Assembly: GCA_963704585.1 (NCBI GenBank)
Contig: OY969919.1
Location: 3,472,001 to 3,536,000, forward strand
DNA: 64,000 nucleotides
From: Bog-756 sp963704585
Lineage (GTDB): Bacteria; Actinomycetota; Acidimicrobiia; Acidimicrobiales; RAAP-2
Direction of reading: 5' to 3'
The stretch's first letter is position 1, and the number at the start of each line of letters is the position of its first letter. The position numbers were made by a program, and so were the translations under genes. Shown here in pieces: positions 18,230 through 27,648 of this stretch. A model generated the notes under the pieces. The model saw only the letters and a program-made list of their open reading frames with translations. It did no database searches and was not told the DNA's origin.

Positions 18230-19629
18230 GTCGATCGTCGCGCTCGAGCGCCCGCTCGTACAGCTCGTCGACGCACGCGGCTGCGGCGGACGCGAGGACG
18301 TCGACATCGGGGACGGTCTCTCCGTCGCCGGTCACCCCGAAGGCGAGCGAGCCGTTGTAGGAGATGATCGCGGTACCGACGCGCAGGCCGTGCGCAATGG
18401 GGACAAACGGCAGGTACTCGAGCATCTCGCTGCCGAGGCAGTAGAGGGGGACCTGCGGCCCCGGGACGTTGGTCGTGACGGTGTTCAGCGACGGCTGCCC
18501 GACGAGTCGCATCGCCCGCACCGCACAGCGCGTCGCGTCGCCCAGGACCATCGGCGGCATGAGGTCGGCGAGCGAGACGGCGGCTTCTCCCGCCTCGACA
18601 AGGTGGGCCGACTTGAGGGCCGCCATCTCCTCGTGGACGTGGGCAAGGCGCTCGACCGGGTCGGCCACGCCGACCGGCAGGTCGTAGAGGATTGCGGCGA
18701 GCCGGTTGTCGGGAACGCCGGCGGCGTCGGTGTGCCGAGTCGACACTGGCACGAGCGTGCGCAGGGCGGCACGATCCACGTCGTCGCCGCGGGAGAGCAG
18801 GAGCTCGCGGTAGCCACCCGCCACGGCTGCGAGGACCACGTCGTTGACCGTGCCCCCGAAGGCGCGTCGCACCTCCGTCACCCGGTCGAGGCGGGCGGAC
18901 GAGTGGGACCAGGCGCGATGGGGCCCGATCGGCCCCTCGATCGAGAGGCTCCGGGTCGGCGCGAGCCGGACGAGGAGGCGAACCGCCCCGGCGGCGGTGC
19001 TGCCCATGGCGGCCGCGGTCGCGCGCGGGCGCGCGATACCGGCGGCCGTCCGCCGCACGAGGCCGGCGGTGTCCGCGACGAGCCCACCCCATGCGTCGAA
19101 GACCCGGGCCCCCGCGGGCGGCGCGCGCCGTGGCACCCACGGCACCGGCGACCCGTGACGCTCGGCTCGCTCGGTGTCGAGGACGATGGTGAGGAGCCCC
19201 ACCCCGGCGATGCCGTCGACCATGCAGTGATGGACCTTGCAGATGAGCGACCAGCGACCGCCCTCGAGCCCTTCGACCACCCAGACCTCCCAGAGGGGTC
19301 GCCTGCGGTCGAGCGGCTGCGACATGACCCGTTCGACCAGCCGCGGAGCTCGGCGTCGTCCCCGGGCCGCGGCAGCGCCGCATGCACGATGTGATGCCGA
19401 GGTCGAAGGTCGGATCGTCGACCCAGACCGGACGTCCGAGCCCGAGCGGCACGTTCTGGACCCGCTCGCGGTACCGCGGGATCCGGTGCAGCTTGGAGGC
19501 GATCAGTGCTTCGAACGCCCCGGTGGGCGGCGGGGGCCCGTCGAAGATGCAGGCGCATCCGAGGTGCATGTGGACGGCGCCGTCCTCGAGGTGGAGGAAC
19601 TCGGTGTCGAGGCCGCTCAGGCGCTCCAT
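18219..19629 (-). CDS. Wax ester synthase/diacylglycerol acyltransferase (WS/DGAT), two frame breaks
   Basis: About 470 aa when bridged. N-terminal MERLSGLDTEFLHLED, catalytic HHCMVDG in the middle and the DUF1298-type C-terminal half (NVPGPQVPLY). Two single-base deletions are implied near 19396 (restoring FDLGYHIVHAALP) and 19340 (restoring RGLVERVMSQPLDRR). The enzyme joins acyl-CoA to diacylglycerol or fatty alcohols to make storage lipid. Its ATG is one base after the stop of the second WS/DGAT gene, so the two form an operon. Confidence 0.85.
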
Positions 19630-19630
19630 C

Positions 19631-21121
19631 TCACGGGGCCTCGCCCGTCCCGTTCGGACCGCTCGCGTCGCGTGCGGCCGCGACGACGTCCTCGAATCCC
19701 TGTTCGAGGCAGCCGAGGAGCACGTCGGGATCCGGGACGGCGGCGACGTCGACGTTGAGCCCGACGTGCGGCCGGCCGGCGACCGTCACCAGTGACGCGT
19801 TGACGGCGGCGCCGGCGGTCGGCGCGAAGGCGAAGAGCTGCTCGAGCTTCGCCCCACCGAGGAAGAGGTCGACGGGTGGTCCGGGGATGTCGGTCGCGAT
19901 CACGTCGACCCCCTTCAGGATCCCGGAGAAGACGCGGACCACCAGCGGATCGGGTAAGCGGTCGAGCACCGCGGTCAGCCACTCGTCGATGGCGAGCGCT
20001 CGGCTGTGCTTCCACCGGCGGAGGAGGGCGGGCACCCGGGCGAGGTACTCGTGCGCACGGTCGAGGTCGCAGGGCAGGACGACGCGCGCCGGCACGAACC
20101 GGTTCGCCTCGACGGGGTCGCCCGGACGCCGGGTGCTGACCGGCATGACGAACCGGAGGTGCCCCGCGGGGTTCCGGTGCCCACGGTGATAGCGGGCGAG
20201 GCCGCTGAGGAGGCCGCTCACGAAGAGGTCGTTGACCGTGATGTCCGCCTGGCGTGCCGTGTCGCGGAGGTCGAGGTCGGGCGGCAGCCTCACCGTCCCG
20301 AAGTGCCGGTCGAGGCCGCGTGCCCCCATGAGCGGTGAGAAGGGTGTCGGGGTCGGTGCGACGAGGGCGAGCGCGTCGACGACGGTCGAGGCGCAATGCC
20401 GCACCGAGCCGGCGGGGTCCGCCAACGTGCCGCGGACCGGCCCGAGCACGTGGCGGGGAACCGCCGCCGCACCGTGCACGATCGCGGCGACCGGCCTCGC
20501 GCGCCGCGATCCGGCCCCGACCTTCGCACCGGCCGCCGTGGTGCCGTCCACCGGGTCGGTGCCGCCACGGTCGACATCCAGGATGCCCGCGACCACGAGC
20601 AGGCCACCGATCCCGTCGATGACCGAGTGGTGGACCTTGATCACGAGCGCGGAGCGCCCGCCCTCCAGCCCGTCGACGAGCGCGATCTCCCAGAGGGGGC
20701 GGGCCGTGTCGAAGGCCCGGCTCCCCATGGACTGTGCGAGGTCGAGGACCCCGCGCTCGTTGCCGGGGCGCGGGGCCCGGACGTGGGTCACGTTGGAGTC
20801 CGGATCGAAACCGGCCACCTCGCGCCACGCCGGCCGGGACCACGGCGCGGTCGCCGGGACGACGATCGACCGGAATCGTCGGTGGTCGCGACAGAGGACC
20901 CGGACCTTGTCGAGGACCCGCTCGAAGGCAGGTTCGCCGTCGAAGAGCGCGACGGCGACGATGGTCGACCGCAGCTGCGGATCGCGGTCGAGCGTCCAGA
21001 GGATGGCGTCCGCGTCGGGGAGCGGGAGCGTGCCCCCGGGGGTCGCTGCGGGACCGGGGGCCGGCGGCACGGGCCTCCTCGCTGCCCCCGTCGTCGCCAC
21101 CGGGCCGTCTCGCTGCACCAT
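19631..21121 (-). CDS. Wax ester synthase/diacylglycerol acyltransferase (WS/DGAT), second copy
   Basis: 496 aa from ATG 21121. Catalytic HHSVIDG in the KVHHSVIDGIGG context, and NDLFVSG plus DIPGPPVDLFLGG in the C-terminal half. It has a longer, proline-rich N-terminus than the neighbouring copy and clearly different sequence, so this is not a recent duplication. Role: triacylglycerol or wax ester synthesis at the membrane or lipid-body surface. It lies downstream of arsM on the same strand after a 113-bp gap. Confidence 0.88.
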   Translation of the reverse strand: MVQRDGPVATTGAARRPVPPAPGPAATPGGTLPLPDADAILWTLDRDPQLRSTIVAVALFDGEPAFERVLDKVRVLCRDHRRFRSIVVPATAPWSRPAWREVAGFDPDSNVTHVRAPRPGNERGVLDLAQSMGSRAFDTARPLWEIALVDGLEGGRSALVIKVHHSVIDGIGGLLVVAGILDVDRGGTDPVDGTTAAGAKVGAGSRRARPVAAIVHGAAAVPRHVLGPVRGTLADPAGSVRHCASTVVDALALVAPTPTPFSPLMGARGLDRHFGTVRLPPDLDLRDTARQADITVNDLFVSGLLSGLARYHRGHRNPAGHLRFVMPVSTRRPGDPVEANRFVPARVVLPCDLDRAHEYLARVPALLRRWKHSRALAIDEWLTAVLDRLPDPLVVRVFSGILKGVDVIATDIPGPPVDLFLGGAKLEQLFAFAPTAGAAVNASLVTVAGRPHVGLNVDVAAVPDPDVLLGCLEQGFEDVVAAARDASGPNGTGEAP

Positions 21122-21234
21122 GACCGGAGTGTGACGCCGTGCGGACGCGTCCACCAGGGCCGAACGTCGGTTTCCGCCTCGGCCCGGCGCGGTCGGGGCT
21201 TGCGACGGACGCGCCGTCCGACTGGTGGGGCCGG

Positions 21235-22089
21235 TCAGCCCGGCTTGCCGGCCCGGACGAACGCGCTCGTGACCGCGCCGTCGAGCGCGGCGAGCAGCTC
21301 CTCCACGTCGATCCCCTCGGGGAGCTCTCCACCGTCGAGGAGGGTCCCGGCCATCTGGAGGAGATCGGTGCGTTCGAAGAGGCGGGTCGTTTCGATCTCG
21401 ACGGACGCGAACCCCGCACGGTGCAGCTCGTCGACGTACGAGGTGTCGAGGAGCGCTCCGGCCACGCAGCCCGTCCAGAGGCCGACGACCCGACGCACCG
21501 CGTCGGGGAGCGGGCGTCGGAGCACGATGTCCGAGATCGCGAGACGACCGCCCGGCCGAAGCACGCGGAAGGCCTCGTGCAGGACCGCCGTCTTGTCGGG
21601 CGAGAGGTTCACCACGCAGTTGGAGATGATCACGTCGACCGAGGCGTCGGGGAGGGGCACGTGCTCGATCGTCCCCTCGAGGAACTCGGCGTTGGTGACG
21701 CCGGCCTCCTGCTGGTTCGCCCGCGCGAGCTCGAGCATCTCCGGGGTCATGTCGAGCCCGTACGCCATGCCGGTCGGCCCGACCCGCCGTGCCGAGAGCA
21801 GGACGTCGATCCCGCCGCCCGAGCCGAGATCGAGGACGACCTCGCCGGGGGTCAGGTCCGCGAGGAGGATCGGATTGCCGCAGCCGAGTGACGCCGCGAG
21901 CGCCGCGTCGGGTAGCTGGTCGGCGTCCGACCCCGCGTAGAGCGACCGGCCGATGAGCCCCTCCGCCGAGCCCTCGGCACCGCAACAGCCCGACTGCGCC
22001 TCGTCGGCCGCTCTCGCGTACCGGTCGCGCACGGCGGTGTGCACGGCCGTCGCCTCGTCTTCGGCCTGGGAGCGCCGGCGCGGGGCCAT
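21235..22089 (-). CDS. arsM: Arsenite S-adenosylmethionine methyltransferase ArsM
   Basis: 284 aa. SAM-binding VLDLGSGGGIDVLLSARRVG, then GLDMTPEMLELARAN. Arsenic-binding cysteines are visible in SGCCG (C35/C36), SNCVVNLS and TGCVAG. The enzyme methylates As(III) to mono-, di- and trimethyl species. ATG 22089 is 5 bp after the arsR stop, so arsR-arsM is an operon and should be derepressed by arsenite. Confidence 0.92.
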   Translation of the reverse strand: MAPRRRSQAEDEATAVHTAVRDRYARAADEAQSGCCGAEGSAEGLIGRSLYAGSDADQLPDAALAASLGCGNPILLADLTPGEVVLDLGSGGGIDVLLSARRVGPTGMAYGLDMTPEMLELARANQQEAGVTNAEFLEGTIEHVPLPDASVDVIISNCVVNLSPDKTAVLHEAFRVLRPGGRLAISDIVLRRPLPDAVRRVVGLWTGCVAGALLDTSYVDELHRAGFASVEIETTRLFERTDLLQMAGTLLDGGELPEGIDVEELLAALDGAVTSAFVRAGKPG

Positions 22090-22093
22090 CGGC

Positions 22094-22435
22094 TCAACCA
22101 CGGCCGAGCACCCGCTGCAGCGTCGCCATCTGTTCGGGGACGACCCTCCACCAGACCCATCGGCCCCGCTTCTCGCCGACGATGAGCCCCGCCTCGGCGA
22201 GCACCCTGGTGTGGTGCGAGATGGTCGGCTGGCTCTTGGCCAGCGGACCTTCGAGATTGCAGCTGCACACCTCGCCCTCGCTGGCCACGATCGAGAGCAG
22301 CCGCAGCCGCACCGGATCGCCGAGCGCCGCGAAGACGCCGGCCAGCTCGGCTGCGTCGGCATCGGTGAGCGCGTGCCGGGTCAGTGGCGAGCAGCACGCC
22401 GCGCTCAGCGTCGCAACAGTCTCCTGTGAGGTCAT
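22094..22435 (-). CDS. arsR: ArsR-family arsenic-responsive repressor
   Basis: 113 aa winged-helix repressor. Helix-turn-helix SQPTISHHTRVLAEAGL and wing GRWVWWRVV. Cysteines in EVCSCNLEG at the start of the DNA-binding domain and a CC pair near the N-terminus (AACCSP) could ligate As(III). ATG 22435 follows AGGAGGT. Divergent from arsI across a 78-bp region that contains its presumed operator. Confidence 0.92.
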   Translation of the reverse strand: MTSQETVATLSAACCSPLTRHALTDADAAELAGVFAALGDPVRLRLLSIVASEGEVCSCNLEGPLAKSQPTISHHTRVLAEAGLIVGEKRGRWVWWRVVPEQMATLQRVLGRG

Positions 22436-22447
22436 CGACAACCTCCT

Positions 22448-22463
22448 ATTGACATCTATCAAT
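22448..22463. promoter_or_regulatory. ArsR operator in the arsR-arsI divergent region
   Basis: Perfect inverted repeat ATTGA-N6-TCAAT in an AT-rich stretch of an otherwise very GC-rich window. TTGACA within it (22449-22454) could be the -35 element for arsI, so a bound repressor would block the polymerase. Assigned from symmetry and position. Confidence 0.65.
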
Positions 22464-22513
22464 CTATCATACAGACTGCAGCCATCGATGGGGATCGATG
22501 TGAAGGAGGAGTC

Positions 22514-22975
22514 ATGGCACGGGTACAGCTGGCGCTCAACGTCTCCGATCTCGAGCAGGCGATCGAGTTCTACTCGACGCTGTTCAAGGTCCCGCCGGCC
22601 AAGGTTCGCCCCGGCTACGCGAACTTCGCGGTCGCCGAACCACCGCTCAAGCTCGTCCTCATCGAAGGGGTGGGGGAGCCCGGCTCGCTCAACCACCTCG
22701 GAGTGGAGGTCGCCTCGACCGAGGAGGTCGCCTCTGCGACGGCGTTCCTGACCGACCAGGGGATGGCGACAGCCGTCGAGAACACCACCACGTGCTGCTA
22801 CGCCGTTCAGGACAAGGTGTGGGTCGACGGACCCGACGGTGCGCGCTGGGAGGTCTACACGGTGCTTGCGGACGCCGATGGTCCTGATGGGCTCGGCGGT
22901 GACGAGCGCTGCTGCACGCCCGGTTCGGTCGAGCTCGCCGCCGCGGCGTCCGGACCGTCGTCCGGCTGCTGCTGA
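22514..22975 (+). CDS. arsI: ArsI/CadI-family glyoxalase-fold protein, probable C-As lyase
   Basis: 153 aa with a GGAGGAG ribosome site. Vicinal oxygen chelate fold beginning VQLALNVSDLEQAIEFYS. The TTCCYAVQDKVWV segment with paired cysteines is the arsenic-binding hallmark of ArsI, the Fe(II) dioxygenase that demethylates methylarsenite. Additional cysteines lie in the tail (RCCTP, GCC at the end). Position in an arsenic operon with ArsM supports ArsI rather than another VOC enzyme. Confidence 0.87.
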   Translation: MARVQLALNVSDLEQAIEFYSTLFKVPPAKVRPGYANFAVAEPPLKLVLIEGVGEPGSLNHLGVEVASTEEVASATAFLTDQGMATAVENTTTCCYAVQDKVWVDGPDGARWEVYTVLADADGPDGLGGDERCCTPGSVELAAAASGPSSGCC

Positions 22976-23008
22976 GATCCCATCGGCCCGACCGGACCGG
23001 GGACCATC

Positions 23009-23758
23009 GTGAACGACGTCGTCCTGTGGCGCCGCCTCGTCGCCGAGTTCCTCGGCAGCGCGCTCCTCGCCGCGATCGTCATCGGCTCGGGCATCGCCGC
23101 CCAACAGCTGTCGCCGGGCAACGTCGGTCTCGAGTTGCTGCAGAACGCTCTCGTGACCGGCGCCGGGCTGTTCGCCATCATCCTCATCTTCGGTGCGCTC
23201 TCGGGGGCGCACTTCAATCCGGTGGTCTCCTTCGTGGACGCCGCCTTCGGCGGCATCTCGTGGCGCGACGCAGCCGCGTACCTTCCCGCACAGGTGGCGG
23301 GTTGCGTGACCGGGGCCGTCATGGCGAACGTGATGTTCTCGCTCCACGCGGTCTCGATCTCGACCCACCATCGGGCCACCGGGCCGCACTTCCTGTCCGA
23401 GGTCGTCGCGACGGTGGGACTGGTGCTCGTCATCTTCGCCCTGGCGCGCAGCAACAGGACCGCCTTCACGCCCGCCGCGGTCGGCGCGTACATCACCGCC
23501 GCCTACTTCTTCACGTCGTCCACGAGCTTCGCCAACCCCGCGATCACGGTCGGCCGGATGCTCTCGAACACATTCGCCGGGATCGCGCCGTCGTCGGTGC
23601 CGTGGTTCATCGGCGCCCAGGTGCTCGGCGGGCTCACGGCCGTAGGCCTCATCCTGCTGCTCTACCCCGGCATCACACCGGCCGAGTCGGCCGACATCAT
23701 CGTCCCCCACCTGCGCGGCGCGCACGATCCCGAGACGGAGCTCGAGGCCCGGCACTGA
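23009..23758 (+). CDS. MIP/aquaporin-family channel, probable metalloid channel
   Basis: 249 aa, six predicted membrane spans. Pore motifs are HFNPVV (first box, NPV instead of NPA) and FANPAIT (second box). In arsenic operons such channels (AqpS type) pass As(III) or methylated arsenicals. Start GTG 23009, 33 bp after arsI. Fits a route for neutral arsenic species moving across the membrane alongside ArsM and ArsI. Confidence 0.85.
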   Translation: MNDVVLWRRLVAEFLGSALLAAIVIGSGIAAQQLSPGNVGLELLQNALVTGAGLFAIILIFGALSGAHFNPVVSFVDAAFGGISWRDAAAYLPAQVAGCVTGAVMANVMFSLHAVSISTHHRATGPHFLSEVVATVGLVLVIFALARSNRTAFTPAAVGAYITAAYFFTSSTSFANPAITVGRMLSNTFAGIAPSSVPWFIGAQVLGGLTAVGLILLLYPGITPAESADIIVPHLRGAHDPETELEARH

Positions 23759-23792
23759 GCTGACGGACCCCGTCGCCGAAACAAGGAGAGCA

Positions 23793-25179
23793 ATGCACCT
23801 CATCGCCATCGGAGGGAGCGACGCGGGCATCGAGCGCGGCGCTCCGGTCGCGGGAGCTCGATCTGTCGGTCGACGTGACCGTCGTGGTGGCCGACACGTT
23901 TCCCAACTTCTCGATCTGCGGCATCCCCTACTACGTCTCGGGTGAGGTGACCCACTGGAGGAACCTGGCCCATCGCACCACCGCCGATCTCGAGGGCACC
24001 GGCATGGCGCTCCGGCTCGACACCCGCGCACGGCGAATCGACCCGGAGGATCGGACCCTGCTCGTGACCGATGCCGCGGGAACAGAGGAGCTGCTCCGCT
24101 ACGACGAGCTCGTGGTCGGGACGGGCGCGCTCCCGGTCGTGCCACCGATCGACGGGGTCGTCGCCGACGGGGGGCTCGGCGCCGAGGACGGGGTCCATCT
24201 CCTGCACTCGATGGGCGACACGTTCGCCGTGATGCGGACCCTCGAGGAGCGTTCGCCGTCGAGCGCGGTCATCGTCGGCGCGGGCTACATCGGCCTCGAG
24301 ATGGCCGAGGCCCTGACGGCGCGGGGCCTCCGCGTCACGCAGATGGAGCAGGTCGACGAGGTGCTCCCGACCGTCGATCCCGAGCTCGGCGCGCTCGTGC
24401 GGCAGCAGCTGACCGACCACGGTGTCGAGGTGCTCTCCGGAGCGAAGGTGCGAGCGGTCTCACGAAACCGCGACGGCGGGGCCGGACGGCTCCGTGTGGA
24501 CGCCCGGACGGACGGTGGCGACATCCACCGGGACGTGGATCTGGTCCTGCTCGTCGTCGGGGTCCGGCCGGACACCGGGCTCGCCGCGGCGGCCGGCGCC
24601 TCGCTCGGGCACCGGGGTGCCATCGCGGTCGACCGGCGCATGCGGACCGGACTCCCGCACGTCTTCGCCGCGGGGGACTGCGTGGTCACGCACCACCGGC
24701 TCCTCGGCGAGACGTACCTGCCGCTCGGGACCACTGCACACAAGCAGGGACGGGTGGCCGGCGAGAACGCGCTCGGTGGGCAGCGGGAGTACGCCGGGAG
24801 CCTCGGCACCCAGGTCGTCAAGGTCTTCGACCACGCCGTCGCGCGGACCGGGCTGCGCGACCACGAGGCCCGTGCCGCCGGTCTCGATCCGGTCACCGTG
24901 GGCTTCGAGGCCGACGACCACAAGGCGTACTACCCGGACAGCCACCGGATCGCGATGCGGTTCACCGGTGACCGCACCTCGGGCCGGCTCCTCGGGGTCC
25001 AGCTGTTCGGCCACCGGCATGCCGAGGTGGCCAAACGGATCGACATCGCGGCGACCGCCATCTTCCATGGCATGACCGTCGACGGCATGAGCGAGCTCGA
25101 CCTGTCGTACACGCCGCCGCTCGGCAGTCCGTGGGACGCGGTGCAGATGGGCGCCCAGGCGTGGGTGCGGGAGGCCTGA
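23793..25179 (+). CDS. FAD-dependent pyridine nucleotide-disulfide oxidoreductase, CoA-disulfide-reductase-like (one frame break)
   Basis: About 461 aa. ATG 23793 follows AAGGAGAG and begins MHLIAIGGSDAG; one extra G near 23833 must be skipped to continue into AALRSRELDLSV. FAD fold, single redox cysteine in FSICGIPYYVSGEV, NAD fold VIVGAGYIGLEMAEAL, FAD motif VFAAGDCV, and a C-terminal dimerisation domain. Such flavoproteins accompany many ars operons; the substrate may be a low-molecular-weight disulfide or an arsenical. Confidence 0.83.
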
Positions 25180-25199
25180 CTCCAGCCGCTTTCCGTGCA

Positions 25200-25216
25200 G
25201 ATCGCTCTCGGCGATC
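25200..25216. terminator. Hairpin between convergent reductase and helicase genes
   Basis: GATCGC pairs with GCGATC around TCTCG. Positioned between the two convergent stops (25179 and 25231); a plausible bidirectional terminator without a T-tract. Confidence 0.4.
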
Positions 25217-25230
25217 GGGACGGGCTGTGG

Positions 25231-26577
25231 CTACTTCCCGGCCTGCGAACTTCGTCCCCGGGCCTGACGACGTGCACGTCGACGAGCTGCGTCCCTCCGG
25301 GTCGCCGCGTCCCGTTGTGATCCCCCCGATCGCTGCTCGACCGTCGATCCCGGACGGGACGGCCGCTTCGTCGGAGGTCGGGGACTCTGCGAACGGCCGG
25401 TGCGGTCGACGGTGGCCAACGCCAGGACGTCCGGCGCGGAGATCCGGCTCGACAGCCCGAGCCTCTTCTGCATCCGCTCGATCCCGGCGACGTGCTCCCG
25501 CTCGACCAAGGACACGACGATCCCGTCGGCCCCCGCTCGGCCGGTCCGGCCGGCGCGGTGCACGTAGTCGGTGTGGTCGGCGGGCGGGTCGAAGTGGACC
25601 ACGAGGGGAACCGCGTCGACGTGGATCCCGCGGGCGGCGACATCGGTCGCGACGAGCGCATCGAGGCGACCGGAGCGGAAGTCCGCGAGCGCGCGCTCCC
25701 GCTGGCCCTGGCTGCGATCGCCGTGGATGGCTGCCGTGTGGAGTCCGGATCGAGCAAGGCGATCCGAGAGGCGGTCCGCTCCCCGTTTGGTGCGGCAGAA
25801 GACGATGGCAGGTCCACGTGCGGTGATGGTCTCGGCGGTCACCGCGATCCGGTGCTGCCGTTCGACGCGCCAGAAGTGGTGATGGACCGCTCCGCGGTCG
25901 GCGCTGGCAGACCTCACCTCGTGGCGAACCGGGTCGCGCTGGTAGTCGCGGACCAGGCGGTCGACGGGCCCGTCGAGGGTCGCCGAGAAGAGCAGCACCT
26001 GGCGGGGACTGCCCGTCCTGTCGACGAGGCGACGGACCACGGGCAGAAAACCCATGTCCGCCATCCGGTCCGCCTCGTCGACGACCACGATCTTCACGAA
26101 CGAGAGGTCGACCGAGCCGCGCTCGACCAGATCGGTGAGCCTCCCCGGGCAGGCGATGAGCACATCGACGCCATTGCGCAGGGCGTGGAGCTGCTTGCCG
26201 TACCCGACACCGCCGTAGACCGACGTCACGCTGGCGCCGAGCGCCTTTGCGAGGGGGGCCAGGTCCGTCTCGATCTGGGCGGCGAGCTCACGGGTGGGAA
26301 CGAGGATCAGCGACGAAGGGTGTCGGCGACGACTCCGACCTGTGCGGGGTTCGGCGTCGAGTCGAGAGAGGATCGCCAATCCGAAGGCCAAGGTCTTGCC
26401 GGCCCCGGTCGGGGCCTTGCCGCAGACGTCACGCCCGGACAGCGAGTCGGGGAGCGTCGCGGCCTGGATCGGGAACGGAGTCGAGATCCCCTGCCGTTCC
26501 AGGACCTCGGTCAGGGCCAGCGGCACGCCGAGATCGCGGAAACGTAGGGGCGCGGAAGAGATGGTGGTTGCGTTCAC
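25231..26577 (-). CDS. DEAD-box RNA helicase
   Basis: 448 aa from GTG 26577. Q motif region, motif I APTGAGKT, PTRELAAQ, CPGRLTDL, DEAD in VVDEADRMADMGF, SAT, and motif VI HRAGRTGRAG are all present. The C-terminal tail is basic and rich in Arg, Ser and Gln, probably RNA-binding. Unwinds RNA duplexes in ribosome assembly or RNA decay; proximity to a cold-shock gene suggests a role at low temperature. Confidence 0.93.
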   Translation of the reverse strand: MNATTISSAPLRFRDLGVPLALTEVLERQGISTPFPIQAATLPDSLSGRDVCGKAPTGAGKTLAFGLAILSRLDAEPRTGRSRRRHPSSLILVPTRELAAQIETDLAPLAKALGASVTSVYGGVGYGKQLHALRNGVDVLIACPGRLTDLVERGSVDLSFVKIVVVDEADRMADMGFLPVVRRLVDRTGSPRQVLLFSATLDGPVDRLVRDYQRDPVRHEVRSASADRGAVHHHFWRVERQHRIAVTAETITARGPAIVFCRTKRGADRLSDRLARSGLHTAAIHGDRSQGQRERALADFRSGRLDALVATDVAARGIHVDAVPLVVHFDPPADHTDYVHRAGRTGRAGADGIVVSLVEREHVAGIERMQKRLGLSSRISAPDVLALATVDRTGRSQSPRPPTKRPSRPGSTVEQRSGGSQRDAATRRDAARRRARRQARGRSSQAGK

Positions 26578-26990
26578 GAAACTCCAGTCGGTCCAAGGGG
26601 GAAAGGTGGCCGACTCGATGGATGTCTCGCGGGCCTCGCTGGCACTGCTGCACAACCGGCGCTGGACGCAGGTCGCCGCCTGCAGAAGAGGTTAGCGCAG
26701 ATGGCGGGGACGGAGGCAACAGGCCGGCGACGCGCCGTCGGTCGGCCACCCGACTCGCTGCGCGGTACGCCACCCTCGGCAGCCCGGCTTGCTAACGTCG
26801 CCTGGTCACCTGCGTGTGCGGGTGTGGCCCGTTCGCGAAGTCTCCGAGGTGGCCCGATTCGAACGGAGCCCCGTATCGTCCGACTTTCGATGCATCCCCT
26901 TCGGTGGGATTCGGCCCGCATGCGATCTGGTGTCGGTGGTGGGGCGCGTATCCGAACGGCCCGCCGACGACCTGATGAGGAGGTCAGGTG
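26578..26990. other. 413-bp intergenic region, no gene recognised
   Basis: Lies between the divergent starts of the helicase and the small SHOCT-like gene and should hold both promoters. Long open frames here lack convincing starts. A TTCGAA-containing stretch near 26855 looks like a tRNA T-arm but has no matching acceptor stem. GAGGAGG at 26978-26984 is the ribosome site for the next gene. Confidence 0.5.
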
Positions 26991-27251
26991 ATGTCGAGCT
27001 CCATCGGCAAGCGCGAGCGGGAGCGACAGAAATTGGAGAAGGCGAAGGCCAAGGCCGAGCGGAAGGCTGCTCGGCGGGAAGCCGATGCCGACTCCGAAGT
27101 CGAAGACCCCTCGCCCCTTCGGAGCGAGGGGGAGCTCATCGAAGACCTGGGAGCCCTCCATCGGGCGTTCGAGGCCGGCGAGCTCACGCCGGAGGAGTTC
27201 GAGGAGCGCCGGACGAGTCTCCACGCCGAGTTCGAGCGGCTCTCCACATGA
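26991..27251 (+). CDS. Small basic coiled-coil protein with SHOCT-like C-terminus
   Basis: 86 aa. Residues 5-30 form a highly charged Lys/Ala/Arg helix; the last 35 residues (LIEDLGALHRAFEAGELTPEEFEERR) match the short SHOCT-type helical hairpin that occurs at protein C-termini. The strong ribosome site supports expression. It precedes csp and may share its regulation. Function unknown. Confidence 0.65.
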   Translation: MSSSIGKRERERQKLEKAKAKAERKAARREADADSEVEDPSPLRSEGELIEDLGALHRAFEAGELTPEEFEERRTSLHAEFERLST

Positions 27252-27444
27252 CCGACCGGAGCTGTCGCAAGCACGTGCACCATCGGCACGGCGTTCGGCC
27301 GCTGTGGGGTGCACCGTCATCGTTCCCGACGTCAGGCTCTACGGTGTACACCCTCGGCTTGTCCGCGACGGGCTGGCAACCGATCCGGTCACTCCCGACA
27401 TCCATCAGCGAAGCAACCCAAAACCCAGAAAGCGAAGAGAACAC

Positions 27445-27648
27445 ATGGCAACTGGAACGGTGAAGTTCTTCAACAACGAGAAGGGCTTCGGATTCATCAC
27501 ACCGAGCACGGGCGAAAAGGACGTCTTCGTCCACTACTCGAACGTGGTGGGCGAGGGATTCAAGAGCCTCGAAGAAGGCCAGCAGGTCGAGTTCGACGTG
27601 GCCCAGGGACGCAAAGGACCTGAAGCACAGAACGTTCGGGCGACGTAG
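27445..27648 (+). CDS. Cold shock protein (CspA family)
   Basis: 67 aa OB-fold RNA chaperone: MATGTVKFFNNEKGFGFI with RNP1 (KGFGFI) and RNP2 (VFVHY) intact. Binds single-stranded RNA and melts secondary structure in the cold. The 193-bp stretch between the upstream gene and its ATG is long enough for the structured 5' leader typical of csp mRNAs. Confidence 0.95.
   Translation: MATGTVKFFNNEKGFGFITPSTGEKDVFVHYSNVVGEGFKSLEEGQQVEFDVAQGRKGPEAQNVRAT

Noticed and set aside
22094..24145. A 683-codon minus-strand frame antisense to arsI, the channel and the flavoprotein
   Set aside because: Only the last 113 codons (arsR) have family similarity; the rest is antisense of conserved genes.
26840..26960. 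tRNA-like TTCGAA stretch upstream of the SHOCT-like gene
   Set aside because: The T-arm-like loop has weak stems and no matching acceptor or anticodon arms were found on either strand.
27309..27623. Alternative frames over csp
   Set aside because: The 67-aa Csp with RNP1 and RNP2 explains the region; the overlapping frames lack motifs.
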